From assembly GCF_003286085.1 (NCBI RefSeq), contig NW_020825289.1:4650001-4714000 (forward strand): 64,000 nucleotides of DNA, in the 5' to 3' direction. This stretch comes from Drosophila persimilis (Eukaryota > Arthropoda > Insecta > Diptera > Drosophilidae). Under the pieces are notes generated by a model. That model saw only the letters and a list, made by a program, of their open reading frames with translations. It made no database searches and was not told the origin of the DNA. The stretch's first letter is position 1. Every line of letters begins with the position of its first letter. Positions 48,131-58,711 of this stretch are shown here, piece by piece. The translations under genes were made by a program, and so were the position numbers.

Positions 48131-50046
48131 TCATGCCTGCTTAAGTTCGGGCAATCCTTTAACAATAACATCAAGGGCTTTGAGGTCCTTATTGACAGTC
48201 TCACTCAGGACTTCCATGGCGCGCTGTTGCATGGTCAAAAAATTCTTCATCTCATCCTCGGCCTCCGGGTCCATCGTATACTCGCACCCACCATTGCCAG
48301 CAAACTGATTGCGCTGCATTCGCATCTGGGATAGCAGCTCGCTGAGCCGCCCCTTAAACTGTGTGGGTGCCGATACAACGGCCTGCATGCTCTGCAGCTT
48401 GGTGCGCAAGGCCTCCTCTTCGGGTGTCAGCGAGGAGCCCACCTTCCGTGTGCACTCTTGCTTCACAATTATCTGTTTGATGTAAGAATAAGTTATCAGC
48501 CTTCCAACAAGGATTATTTCTCTCTTACCCTAAGTATGCGATGACTGAGCTCAGCCAGCTTGCGCTTATGCTCCAATATTTTGGCCGAAGCCATGCAATG
48601 CCGGTGTCTCAGCTCCGTCAGTTCTCCTTCCACTTTCTTCATATACAGGGCATGCGTGTCTGTTTCCTGCTCCTGGCATTTGACGCGCCATTTCAAGTCG
48701 TTGAAGCCAATCATTGGCACTGGTAGGAATTTACCAGCGTCTGGATTATCCAAATTGGCTTGACGCCACATTCGCGGATCTACGCCTCTGGGAGGATTCT
48801 CCAAATATTCCTTCAGTTGATCTTCGTCGGGCAGTACTAGGGCCAATGATTCCACAATCCCCAGATTCGTTAGCTGAGGTTTCAGCGATGCCTGGTTTAA
48901 ATAGTTTGAGAGCTCAGTGGCCAATATTCGCTTTCCCTCGTTCGGTGCATGCTGCAGTTTCTCATCCACGTAAATAACCATCTGACACTTTTTATTCTCC
49001 AACTCTTTTATGGTTTCAACGTGCACCATCATGTTGGGCTTGCCGCCAAACAAACTGTGAAGGGTTTGAATTACTTGTTGCTGGTGCGGCCTGAAAAGTG
49101 AACGTATCATATTGAATATAATTGTGCGTGGAGGATATGGCGTCTACTTACTTGATGGCCGAAAGATCCCTATCAAAGTTAAGAGCCACTAGTCCCAGTT
49201 TGTTATCCTTGCCGGGCATGCGACTGTACCCGATGGCTTTGAAGCGACATAGGTAATTCTCCGGCGTGATATCAACTGGCGGCGCACTCTGCGAATAGAA
49301 AAGCTTTCCAGTACCCCACATGGACTGCAGGTAGTTCCATTTGGCCACAATGCTGTCACGCTCATCGCCAAATATTGAGACATTCAGAATGGATTGAGCA
49401 AACGCCTCATCGGCTGATATGGGTGCTGGCTGCTGTTGAGGCTGGCCCAGCATAAAACTGGTACCACCGAATCCACCAAAGCCAGGAGTAACTGTGGTAT
49501 TCGACGGCTTTCCGAAGTCTGCAAAACAAACAAGTTAGAAATATTACGGATACGAATCTGAATATGATAGTAGAACTCACTGGAGCCAAACACGCTGCCG
49601 CCAAATCCCGTTGTCTGACCAGTTCCAAAGCCACCGAAAGCTGGAGCCGTGGTCGTTGTTGCCCCAAAGCCTGCAAATCCACTCGCTGGCGCTGTGCTGG
49701 TAGCGGCCTGCTGACCAAATCCACTAAAAGCTGTATTTGTCGCTGGAGCGGCAAACAAACCTCCCTGACCTGCTGCCGGGGCAGCACCGAATCCACCAAA
49801 ACCACCACCAAGTCCTGTTGTGGCTGGTGTTGTCTGGGCACCGCCAAAACCTTGCGCTGCAGTAGGAGCTCCAAAGCCTTGCCCAGCCGTGGGAGTGCCG
49901 AAAGCAGTTCCGCCTCCAAAAGCAGGCGTCGCTGTTGCGGTTCCAAATGCTGGAGCAGCTGACGCCGGGGCGCCGAACGCAGACACTGCTTGACCAGCTC
50001 CGGGCGTCGATCCAAATGGTGAACCGAACATGCCGCCAGCTTCCAT
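48131..50046 (-). CDS. Nup54: Nucleoporin Nup54
   Basis: Central-channel nucleoporin that forms the Nup62-Nup58-Nup54 complex. Four exons: 49581-50046, 49152-49518, 48529-49090 and 48131-48472 (578 residues). The first exon encodes the FG-repeat region, with many FG, GFG and SAFGAP-type repeats rich in Ala, Thr and Gly (MFGSPFGSTPG to TTGFGGSVFGS), which binds transport receptors. The second and third exons carry the alpha/beta domain (RDSIVAKWNYLQSMWGTGKL, KPNMMVHVETIKELENKKC) and the coiled coil with ELTELRHRHCMASAKILEHK. The C-terminal exon continues the coiled coil (RLSELLSQMRMQRNQFAG). The start ATG at 50046 lies right before the FG repeats. Confidence 0.95.
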
Positions 50047-50194
50047 GTGGGGAGATAAGCAAAACAAATGATTGGGTCAATGATTTTTATTCAGCTTCCG
50101 CCGTGGGTTCTTATCTGTGATTACAGTGTCCGAAATTCTAATTTCTAAACTAGCAATAGTTTGCTTCGGACACTGAACGCAACAGGTTGAAAAA

Positions 50195-50802
50195 ATGGCT
50201 GTTCTTATTTTAATTTTCTTGGTGCTAGTCTCAGCGGCGTATGTGGCGTACATTATCCTTAAGAAAGGGTGAGTTCGCTGATATCCTTTGATGTTCACGA
50301 CCATTATCAAATGATCCTGTTGCAGCATCAATCCAAGGGACATTCGCATACACAGTCTACAGGATGCCAAAAAATTACTTCAGCTACCACCAAGTGGGGC
50401 CGGGCCCCACAGATACTTGGAAAAAAGGGCTTGAAGGGGCTGCGTTTGTTTTCATTGCAACTCACTTTTGGCCGGCGTGCTCGCTCCCAGCGGTGTACTC
50501 GATCCAAAAAAGGACATGATGTGGCAAACGTATGAATGAACCGATTCCAACTAAATGAGTTTGCTTTTTCTTGGGTGCTCTTCCTTTATTTTAACAAAAG
50601 TGTACTTAATCCTAAAAAACGTAAAAATTTGGCGCTTTCTGAAATCTTGTGTTTTTTTGTTAGGGATGCAAGAAGGCCGATTATTTAAATATCGATGAGC
50701 GAGAACAACTTTACAATTCCTATCGCCATTTCCGGTCACAAATGTCAACATATCTTCACAGGGCCGCTTCTTCTCCTGGAGAGTATGTAAACCATTATTA
50801 AT
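50195..50802 (+). pseudogene. Small membrane-anchored protein gene, possibly frameshifted
   Basis: A first exon, 50195-50268, encodes a neat N-terminal anchor (MAVLILIFLVLVSAAYVAYI) and ends GG|GTGAGT. The next, from 50326, continues in phase with INPRDIRIHSLQDAKKLLQL, then PPSGAGPHRYLEK, but reaches TGA at 50432. One base fewer in the A6 run before that point would keep the frame open into a hydrophobic stretch. A third piece, from 50664 to about 50800, has a good acceptor and encodes KKADYLNIDEREQLYNSYRH and then FRSQM before a stop and AATAAA. Either this is a gene broken by one indel, or the 60-residue product is real. I do not recognise the family. Confidence 0.4.
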
Positions 50803-50982
50803 AATAAATTAGTATTATTGAATTAAATTATTCTATCAAACATTCGAATGAACGATTGAAAACTGTACAAATCTATGGATATCGCAAACGACAATCGAAA
50901 CTGGAAGCAGAGCCAATCGATACTTAATACTACCACCTCTACCTCAGAATTTTCCTCGTTTTGAAAATTCAACCAAAACAAA

Positions 50983-51252
50983 ATGAGTAAATACAACTCA
51001 AAGTATTTGGAGGACAAGCTTAAACAAGAGCTTGAAGCCAAGTACGTGAATGTGGTCGATGAATCAGACGGCTGCGGAGGAAAATTCAGCGTGATTATCG
51101 TATCCGAAGCATTCAAAGGCAAGACGTTGCTACAGAAACACAGATTAGTCAACACGACGCTGGCCGAAGAACTAAAAGAAATACACGCTTTCTCGCAAAA
51201 GTCATACACGCCCGAAGAGTGGGAGAAAGTGCAGCAACAGCAGCAACAATAA
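50983..51252 (+). CDS. BolA2-like protein
   Basis: Small cytosolic partner of monothiol glutaredoxin in iron-sulphur cluster trafficking. Single exon, 89 residues. The BolA fold is clear: SKYLEDKLKQELEAKYVNVV, then DGCGGKFSVIIVSEAFKGK, LLQKHRLVNTTLAEELKEIH and SYTPEEWEKV. The cysteine in GCGGKF and the histidine in KHRLVN are the usual cluster ligands. A short polyglutamine run ends the protein. It lies 319 bases upstream of mevalonate kinase on the same strand, with no obvious poly(A) signal until the AAATAAA at 51414. In D. melanogaster I recall the two orthologues (CG33672, CG33671) as one dicistronic unit. Confidence 0.92.
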   Translation: MSKYNSKYLEDKLKQELEAKYVNVVDESDGCGGKFSVIIVSEAFKGKTLLQKHRLVNTTLAEELKEIHAFSQKSYTPEEWEKVQQQQQQ

Positions 51253-51571
51253 GCCGTAACCTGTTGTCGTTCGTTTGTAGTTTGAATTTTTGCGTGCGAT
51301 GATCGGAACCAGTATAGACGAAACCAGCCACCACCGAAAACAGTGAACAGTTGAACAAAGAAAGTGAAAGGGAAACAACAGACAACTGGACCGGAGTGGA
51401 GTTTGGAGTTGCTAAATAAACTACGCAAATGATCCGCTAAATGCATACGTTACATAAAAAAACAATAAAAACTTAAGTACTCGACGTATAGACACAACTT
51501 TTTGACCGCTCTCCATTACAATTTTAAATTGCTGATATACCGATAAAGACAACTCGGCGCAGAACAATACA
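51253..51571 (+). other. Spacer between BolA2 and Mvk frames
   Basis: About 319 bases without a gene. It contains GCTAAATAAACTACG near 51410-51425 and CAATAAAAAC near 51463, possible poly(A) signals for the upstream frame. If the transcript is dicistronic, this is the intercistronic region. Confidence 0.5.
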
Positions 51572-52744
51572 ATGCTCAAGTTCCAGGTCCACTCTCCGGG
51601 CAAGGTCATTCTCCATGGGGAACACGCTGTTGTCTACAATAGGCCCGCCCTGGCAGCTGTGGTTGGCCTGGGCACCAATCTCCAGTTCCGCCAGGAGGCG
51701 GGCAGCCAGGTAGCCAGCTTCCAGCTGGAGGCTCTCAACTGCACCCTGGAGATACAGCTCGCCGACTTTAATGCGTTTCTCGAAAAGTTCCGCAGCAAGT
51801 ATCCGGTGGACAGCAGGGCCAAGCTGATGGAGGAGGTGCGAGGGGAAGTCTCCAAGCAACTGGAAAGAGCTGCCGGCAGCACAACAAAGCCGCATACCCA
51901 ACGGGCGTTCATATCCATCTACTATTTGTTGGCGGGAGCTGTACTCTCATCGCCAAAAGATCCCAAGCTGACTCTTCAAACCGGTTTCCAGGTGCAGGTA
52001 GACACCGAACTGAACGTGGGCGCCGGGTTGGGTAGTTCTGCTTCATTTGGAGCCGCCTTGGCAGCCGCTTTTCTAATCTTGTCCGGTCACTTTGACCAGG
52101 AGAGCTACTTGCAAGAGGAAAATCAGGCTCTTATCTCGAGCTGGGCCTACGAATCGGAACGAGTCAATCATGGAACACCATCCGGACTGGACAACACAGT
52201 GTGCACCTACGGCGGTATGTTGCGCTATGTGAAAGGACAAGGATTTCAGTCCCTGAGCATACAGAAACCGCTCAACATTCTGCTCGTTGACAGTCGCGTG
52301 AGCCGCAGTACGGCAGACATCGTGGCTAAGGTTCGCCACTTAGCTGAAGGCTTTCCTCAGCTCATTGAAGCGATTTGGCAAGCCTGTGAGGAGCTGGTGA
52401 CGGCAGCTGTCCCACTTTACGAGAGCTTCGGCAATGCCCAGGACGACAGTGCAAAGTTTGAAAAACTCGAACGCCTCTTCCAAATTAACAACGATCTTCT
52501 GAAGGCTATTGGTGTGTCGCACCCCAAACTGGAACAAATATTCACCATTGCGTTTAAGAGAGGCTTCTTCTCGAAGCTAACAGGCGCCGGAGCTGGTGGC
52601 TACGCAATCGTCCTGCTGCCAGAGAACTACGAGTGCAACGAAGTTTACTGGAAGCTTAAGGAGGAACTGGAGTCGGCGGGCTTTGGCGTTCATGTGACGA
52701 CAGCTGGCGGCGTTGGATTACGTGTCAGCTCTTTGGATGATTGA
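51572..52744 (+). CDS. Mvk: Mevalonate kinase
   Basis: GHMP kinase that phosphorylates mevalonate at the 5-OH, the step after HMG-CoA reductase; in insects it supplies juvenile hormone, dolichol and prenyl groups. Intronless, 390 residues. The three GHMP motifs are present: SPGKVILHGEHAVVYNRPAL (N-terminal), NVGAGLGSSASFGAALAAAF (ATP loop) and KLTGAGAGGYAIVLLP (C-terminal). The catalytic Asp region is HGTPSGLDNTVCTYGG. The start ATG at 51572 immediately precedes LKFQVHSPGKV, as in homologues. AATAAAG at 52806 is the likely poly(A) signal. It converges with spt4. Confidence 0.96.
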   Translation: MLKFQVHSPGKVILHGEHAVVYNRPALAAVVGLGTNLQFRQEAGSQVASFQLEALNCTLEIQLADFNAFLEKFRSKYPVDSRAKLMEEVRGEVSKQLERAAGSTTKPHTQRAFISIYYLLAGAVLSSPKDPKLTLQTGFQVQVDTELNVGAGLGSSASFGAALAAAFLILSGHFDQESYLQEENQALISSWAYESERVNHGTPSGLDNTVCTYGGMLRYVKGQGFQSLSIQKPLNILLVDSRVSRSTADIVAKVRHLAEGFPQLIEAIWQACEELVTAAVPLYESFGNAQDDSAKFEKLERLFQINNDLLKAIGVSHPKLEQIFTIAFKRGFFSKLTGAGAGGYAIVLLPENYECNEVYWKLKEELESAGFGVHVTTAGGVGLRVSSLDD

Positions 52745-52847
52745 TCCAACACTTGCTCCATTTTGTATTGCTCTTGTATGTATTCGTGGTTTTGTTATGA
52801 CTTAAAAATAAAGATTTACATTTGTATTTTGTACGGCCGAAAAATAT

Positions 52848-53325
52848 TTAGCGTTGACTCCTATCGCGGGATTTGTAGACAATACCCCGGTTCTTCATAT
52901 CTCTTAAAGTTGATTGAGGTAAAGTTCCTGATACGGATATAGCATAGATGCCGCGTGTAAATCGAGCTACAATATACATACAATTTAAATTAAAAAACTG
53001 TCTGGCAGTGCAGCACTCCATTGAGATTGATTTACCTAATCGCTGCCATTTCGCCACCCAGGAATCGGTGGGTGTTGTCAAAGCTATAAGCCCATCAAAA
53101 TTGTTGCTGGTGTGGTCGTACACATTATCTTTGTTGCCTTTCATGCGCAAGAACTCCTCGCAGTTTTCGCAGCCGTCAGTCTCAAATTGGTCAAAACTCT
53201 GAAAGACGCGAAAAATTCCACATGATTTCATGCAGCGTTCAGCAAACATAACCTACCTTCACCAAGGAACAAACCAGGCACGCCCGCAGACCCCTCAGAT
53301 CCTTGGGTATCGCGTCAAAGGACAT
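52848..53325 (-). CDS. spt4: Transcription elongation factor Spt4
   Basis: Zinc-finger subunit of DSIF (Spt4-Spt5), which regulates RNA polymerase II pausing and elongation. Three exons: 53257-53325, 53036-53198 and 52848-52966 (116 residues; human 117). The four zinc ligands are visible: ACLVC in exon 1 and GCENCEEF in exon 2. FDGLIALTTPTDSWVAKWQR, RFTRGIYAISVSGTLPQ and a basic C-terminus KSRDRSQR follow. The second intron is 69 nt. Nearly identical to D. melanogaster as I recall it. Confidence 0.96.
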
Positions 53326-53674
53326 AGTTATTTTTTTGTTTTTTTTTTTTTTTGAGGGTTTAAGTTACTCTTGAGTAGCGTGGGATTATTTGGCCGCCCG
53401 CCCTTTGAAGGTGGAAATTGTAAATTTTTTGACTATTCTAAGAATAGAAGATGTTGGAGTACTGTTATAATTTTACATCAATTCCGTCGATGAAGTCGAT
53501 TAGGTACGCGCTGATGTTTTTTTTTTCAAAGAATTTGTAGATTATACTTTCTTAGCGATGGGAAGTTTTGCCTTGGTACAATTAAAAATTACGGGCGAGT
53601 CGTTATCGATACTATCGCATGCATTTTGGCGAGGTGTGCCTGTCAAATGCGTTACCACTAAGCAGTCTGTTGAT

Positions 53675-56600
53675 TCTTTTAGTTTAGTTTAGTTTTATTT
53701 AGTTTAGGAACCACGGCTTGGATGATGTTCAGGGGAAAAGCGAGCAGTAACCTCGGTGCTTGACGCTAAAAGTCTTTAAGGTTCCATTTAACCACTGTGT
53801 ATTTCCCTAGTCTGTGGGCTTCTTTGGCTGCTGCATCAACTGAAGTGTTCTGATGGATGTTAGCGTGTCCGGGAATGTAGTGAACATCTATATTTCTTAG
53901 ATGTTGATTTTGTTGAACCTTTTCTCTGATTTTGTAGGCGATAAAGGTTTCCTGAATGTTCTTCGCCAGAATGAGAGCCCCGTTTCTGCTGTCTTTTAGG
54001 AGCCCGAGACGAGGAAAATTGTACGAAATACCATGGTCTAATGCCTTCTCGATAACAAGCAGCTCGGCGGACAAAGAGGAAAGGATTTTGTGCGTGTAAT
54101 AATTATCAAAAAAACCTGTTCTATGGTGCAAGAAAGCGGCGCTGGAATGTCCTGCTGCGACTGACCCGTCCGTGTAATAGATTTCAAAGCCTCCCTTTGC
54201 CAGTTGATCCTTCTTTTCGCCGTGGAGCAAAATGATACCTGCTTGGTCTAAAGCGTGCTTGTTAGCCGCAGATCCCCTGAAAAAATCTCAAATCTATCTA
54301 TTATGCTGGCCAACTCCCGATATGCCTTAACGTATCCCGTGTTTCATTCCCTATTTGCTGCCATGTGATATAAGATAGGAACGGGAGTGCAGATTATCAG
54401 ACCTAGCGACTTTCTGAGGTGATGGTTGCAGTAAAATTTGATTTTGGCCAAGGCAGATTTAGACAGATTGCAGAATGACGAGCACGCGTACTGTACCCTA
54501 CTTCTGACGAAGGCCTTGTAAAATATAAGCCCTCTGTTAGGGCTATTACCTTAGTGGTACAGTTTCTGTTCGGCTCCGAGATTGCCTGATCAATGTGACC
54601 AGAGGCTGAGTTGTTTGCTGAGATAGTCCTGCCTAGGTATTTGATCTGCTCTACTTTTCTGATCTCAACTCATTGAAGTGAGATATCTAGCGCAGTTCTA
54701 CGATTGGTGAAGTAAATCACTTAAGATTTCACCGGATTGAATGACAGATTTAGCCTATTGCTTTTTCCTTCGATTTTATCTATACTGTCTTCCAGCACAC
54801 GTTTCGCAATGGACACATCTTTGTGAAAACAAACAATGATAAAGTCATCAGAATACTGAAACAGGAAGCAGTTATGACTGTTAATATCATGTTGCTCGGC
54901 TGTGTAAAGGTTGAAAAGGGTTGTGCTAAGACAGCTACCCTGGCTAACACCTCTGTTCAACTCTACCTCCCTTTTGCCCTTTATGAGTATTCGTCTGTGA
55001 TCCAAGCCGTGAGGCTTGGATTGGACCGCATATCCCTCATCCTGTTCTCGAGTGTGTCCACTCTTACGCAGTCAAACGATCTTTATAGATCTAGACCAGC
55101 TGCGACAACCAGACATCCCCTCGCTTTCAGTGCCAGAAACTTGTTGATAAGGTCGTTGATGCACTGCGCCGTGGACCTGTTTCTCCTGAAGGCATAGGAC
55201 CTGACCGGCAGCAGGTCACAGTTTGCTATGTACTCGTCCAACTTCAACTTTATCAACCCCTATATGGATTTAAAAAGCGTGTTAACCAAACAAATGGGTC
55301 TGCAGTTTTGGAAGGAGGTAGGGTCTGCATTCGTCTTGGGGATGGGGACCACCTTTATCCTGCGCCAGACTTCAGTGATGACGCCATACCTTATTTATAA
55401 TTAAAAAAATGTCTTGTTTTTTCCCAATCGGGAGCTTATGAAGCAACCTGAAAGAGATGCCAACAGGGCCTCTAGCCGAATTAGGGTTGCTCTTGGGGTT
55501 TAATGTTTTTATTCCTAAAATTTCCAAGTCGTTCTTTTTTTTTAAATGATGAATTGAATGTTAATCCTAATGTAGATGCCTACCCCGCCGTAGCCGTCCT
55601 CTCTGGGCTTGCAGAAAAAGTTATAATCCAAATAGCTGCAGTCCGCGTTGTTCAGCAAACAGATCTCTGAGAAAATGGCCATACCTTTTGCGTTGTTTTC
55701 TAGGAACATTGAGAGGAGCTGTTTGTTGTTGTTGTGTGTCAGACTTTGAATATTTAGCTGAAGAATCTTCATTGTTGGATGTTTTGAGAACCCACTGCCA
55801 TCCCTTGGGCAATCTGACGCCTATCTAGTTCTGCGTTGGAAGCATTGACAAATTCTCTTATTTCCTTAATAAAATTATTCGTTAAAGAATCCCCTTTAAT
55901 GATATTGTTTGGATCAATGAGGAACGCTGTGAGTTTGGCTCCTAGTGCGTTTAGCTTATCCTGGGCCAGCGAGGATGCCACGGATGAAGATCTAACAAAT
56001 TTCTCGCTCATTTGGAAGCAGTCTGCGTTTATCGAGTTCCTCCACTCTGACATGTTGGCTGCTGCCTTGGCCGCCTCTGCATTCCGGGCGGCAACCCTAT
56101 TGGATTTGGTCACCTCCGCAGAAGACGTGACAGAATTAATTTCCCTGGCGGACTCTGAACTGTTATTTATGAGTTCAGGGGAGCGGTTAAATTGCCAAAC
56201 AGGTCTGGGAAATTCCCCTTGACCACAGCTCTAGTTAGGTTTTCTAGTGTCATACACTTTTGTATGGCTTTTTTCCTGGCCTCGCACTTGCAGTTTGCAC
56301 AGACCAGACCTGAACAGATAATATCCTTGTTGTGATCTTGTCCGCATTTTAAACATTTCGCTCCACTCGTGCAATGTTCCGCCAGATGTCCAAACCTAAA
56401 GCACCTGAAACATTGATTAAACTGAACAAAAGGTATCACTTAACTGCTCTCCTCTGAACCAGAGTTTCACCCAGCCTGTAGCTACACGTTCCCCCGATGC
56501 TCTGTCTCTTTGCGTAATCCGAACTATCTCCTCAATTGGGATGTCCGAGGTTACAAACTCTGCTAGGGGATCCCAAAAATTAATCCTACTTTTTGGACGA

Positions 56601-56880
56601 AGTGCCTCACGATGATTTTACAATTATTATCGCTTTTTGTACTCCGCATCGGTTTACTCTCTCTCTTTCGTCGTAGACATGTTTGTCGACATGTTTGTCG
56701 ACACGTTAGTCGACAAGTTCGGTTTCTTGCTCAGCAGTTTATAAGCCAAAAGAAGCCGTTTTTGCCGCCATTTTTACTCCTACCGGTATGGCGGATCTAG
56801 CTTCCTGCGTTTCGTTGCGAATTTTAACTCCCGTCAGAGTTCCTAGAGCCGTTTTATGAGCTTTTCCGGATCGCCATGCG
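53675..56880 (-). mobile_element. Decayed non-LTR retrotransposon (I/LOA type)
   Basis: Minus strand, order as in a LINE with RNase H. Gag at 56167-56590 has TGWVKLWFRGEQLSDTF and three CCHC-type knuckles (CFRCFRFGHLAEHC, CLKCGQDH, CANCKC). A further Gag part lies at 55769-56113. The endonuclease start is MKILQLNIQSLTHNNNKQLL at 55772. RT remains are at 54721-55400 (RGVSQGSCLSTTLFNLYTA, FLFQYSDDFIIV). RNase H is at 53766-54230 (IYYTDGSVAAGHSS, YIPGHANIHQN). The 3' end shows TTTAGTTTAGTTTAG-type repeats at 53680-53712, a microsatellite tail. Frameshifts and stops occur throughout, and the RT is reduced, so it is inactive. Bilbo-like LOA elements of the obscura group are candidates, but I cannot settle the family. 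A GTCGACATGTTT-type tandem repeat lies at 56676-56724. Confidence 0.8.
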
Positions 56881-57310
56881 GTAGTTGACTAAAACATTAA
56901 GCGAACTTCTTGAAATATAGTTTGCTTCCGCAAACAATTTTAGGTACGCGCCATACCAGTGTTGAACAACGTATCGTATCTTAACTTACTCAATAGCACA
57001 ATCCTATATCGATGCAGGAATAAAATATCGTTGCAAAGTATCGATTCAATAACGAAACAGCTGTTCCCACCCACTCTGTTAGGATTAAGAATTGATTACA
57101 CGTCAGCTGTTATTACAATTGTTGATTTTACGCTAAATCAGCAGCCGACGAATATGCTCGCCACATAGCAATGAACTTGAGCCCTGAATCCTCTGATTGC
57201 AATCAATTTATTAAAAGCAAACTTTACCGGACCAGCGGAAAATGTGGTGGGAATCATTGGACTCTATTTGAAGTGGTCGAATAAATAATTCTATTCTGCC
57301 TTATTCTTTC
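56881..57310. other. Upstream flank of TMEM183
   Basis: Unique AT-rich sequence with an ATCGATGC site near 57008. Family comparison says TMEM183 proteins usually have about 100 more N-terminal residues, but I find no convincing upstream exon here. The retrotransposon may have separated or removed one. Confidence 0.35.
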
Positions 57311-57395
57311 ATTAGCGATATATGCGCGCCAATCGGAGGTATATGTCCAGGTGAAGCCGACTCCAACACCTCGAGTCAGTGCACCAGCACCAGCC

Positions 57396-58190
57396 ATGGC
57401 GGAGACTAACAACAACATAACCCACATTCGGCATGACATTTGGTTCCACATAGCCATGCATATAGATCCGGAGGACGTGCAGACATTCGCCCTGATATGC
57501 AAACAGACTGCCGGGCTTGTGAGTTCACGAGCATTCTGGCGGAACCTGTATAAACGGTGCTGCGCGGGCGAGACGTTGGGCTGGAACCTTGGCTTGCCGG
57601 CCCAGTTGCAGATGGAGCACATACGTGGCTGTGATACAAATACTTTGCGATCGCTTGTCATTAAGGCGCTCTTTTACTGCCACAGACCCTTGAAAGTGCG
57701 ACTAGACCAGGGATACAATCTCGACTGGCTGGTGCATCGTACCTTTGTCTCATGCTGGCAAAAACAATATCAATGCCTGTGGATAATGTGTTATAAGCTG
57801 TGGAATAAGCAGCCTGCAGGAGTAAACGTTGAAGAGGCGGAGGCCCCGGCCATCGAAGTGGTAAACGATTGGGAGTCTCTGGCAGAAGAGGACGAAGCGC
57901 AGCTTCCACCAGCTATTGGCAATCCAAACGAAGGAGTGGTGCTACTGGTGGTGCTATGCCGCCAGTTTGTGCCTACACCTACGCGATTGGCCTATAGTCA
58001 ACAGCAGGCGCGGTTTCGCCTCAGAGCCACCCGGGAGCTGCTCTGCACAGATATGCGGGCGAAGAACTTGGAGCTAGACTTCGCCGAGGAGAGCTGCAGC
58101 GCAGCGACTGTCACTGTAAAGTACGCGCGCATAGAAAAGTACAAAGTATTGCCATGGTGGCATCCAGACTTCCAGAGATTTGTCAAATAA
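57396..58190 (+). CDS. TMEM183 family protein (F-box-like)
   Basis: Frame open from about 57316; the first ATG with a good context (CAGCCATGG) is 57396, giving 264 residues. HDIWFHIAMHIDPEDVQTFA, LICKQTAGLVSSRAFWRNLY, a middle WLVHRTFVSCWQ and the final KYKVLPWWHPDFQRF match human TMEM183A at corresponding places; the first block is F-box-like. A hydrophobic stretch GVVLLVVLCRQFVP corresponds to the single predicted membrane segment of the human protein. The function of the family is not known. Coding-like sequence continues upstream of the ATG (IYARQSEVYVQVKPTPTPR) behind a possible acceptor at 57314-57315, so the true protein may be longer at the N-terminus. Confidence 0.8.
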   Translation: MAETNNNITHIRHDIWFHIAMHIDPEDVQTFALICKQTAGLVSSRAFWRNLYKRCCAGETLGWNLGLPAQLQMEHIRGCDTNTLRSLVIKALFYCHRPLKVRLDQGYNLDWLVHRTFVSCWQKQYQCLWIMCYKLWNKQPAGVNVEEAEAPAIEVVNDWESLAEEDEAQLPPAIGNPNEGVVLLVVLCRQFVPTPTRLAYSQQQARFRLRATRELLCTDMRAKNLELDFAEESCSAATVTVKYARIEKYKVLPWWHPDFQRFVK

Positions 58191-58711
58191 ACGCCTAGTT
58201 ACACTTGCCTATTACACTGGCTTCATTATCATCAGAAGAGCAAGGTGATTTTTATCTTTCTGAAGGCACTGACAGTGTTGTGTTAGGTGCTCCTTATCTA
58301 CAGTGCTACTGGGCCTGGGCGGGCAGTAGCATGTGTTCAAAGATGTCGACGGAAACAAGCTTGTAAACAAGAGATGTTGCATTTAGCATTTTATTTAAAC
58401 GCACACGGGAGTCATTAGTGAATCATTATTGCGGGAAATCACATTTGCATACTTAAGAAAAATCCATAAGAGTGTCTGAATAGTCGTTATAAAAAAGCGA
58501 ATGTTATCATTATGGTTACGGGACTAAAACTGGAGGAAGCGTACTCATACATATATACACTTTGAACTTAAACATAATTGTGTGTGCTCCTAATAAAATC
58601 ATTGAAGAGGTGGTCATTGTGTAAGTTTCGGTATATGGTGCTCGGTGTTTCTGTGTCATTACTTAAATTAGTGGAAGCAGCCTAGATTGGTTCTCTCCGG
58701 CCTATCTACAT
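58191..58711. other. Convergent 3' flank of TMEM183 and QSOX
   Basis: About 520 bases; likely 3' UTRs. CCTAATAAAATC near 58590 is a possible poly(A) signal on the plus strand. No gene or mobile element recognised. Confidence 0.4.

Noticed and set aside
49407..50015. 202-codon Leu/Gln-rich frame on the minus strand
   Set aside because: It is a frame-shifted reading of the Nup54 FG repeats, which explains its low complexity.
50432..50434. In-frame TGA read as selenocysteine
   Set aside because: No CxxU context, no known fly selenoprotein matches, and a simple one-base slip in the A6 run explains it better.
53680..53712. TTTAG repeats as telomere-like or CRISPR-like repeats
   Set aside because: Too short and at the 3' end of a LINE, where microsatellite tails are normal; CRISPR arrays are not expected in an animal genome.
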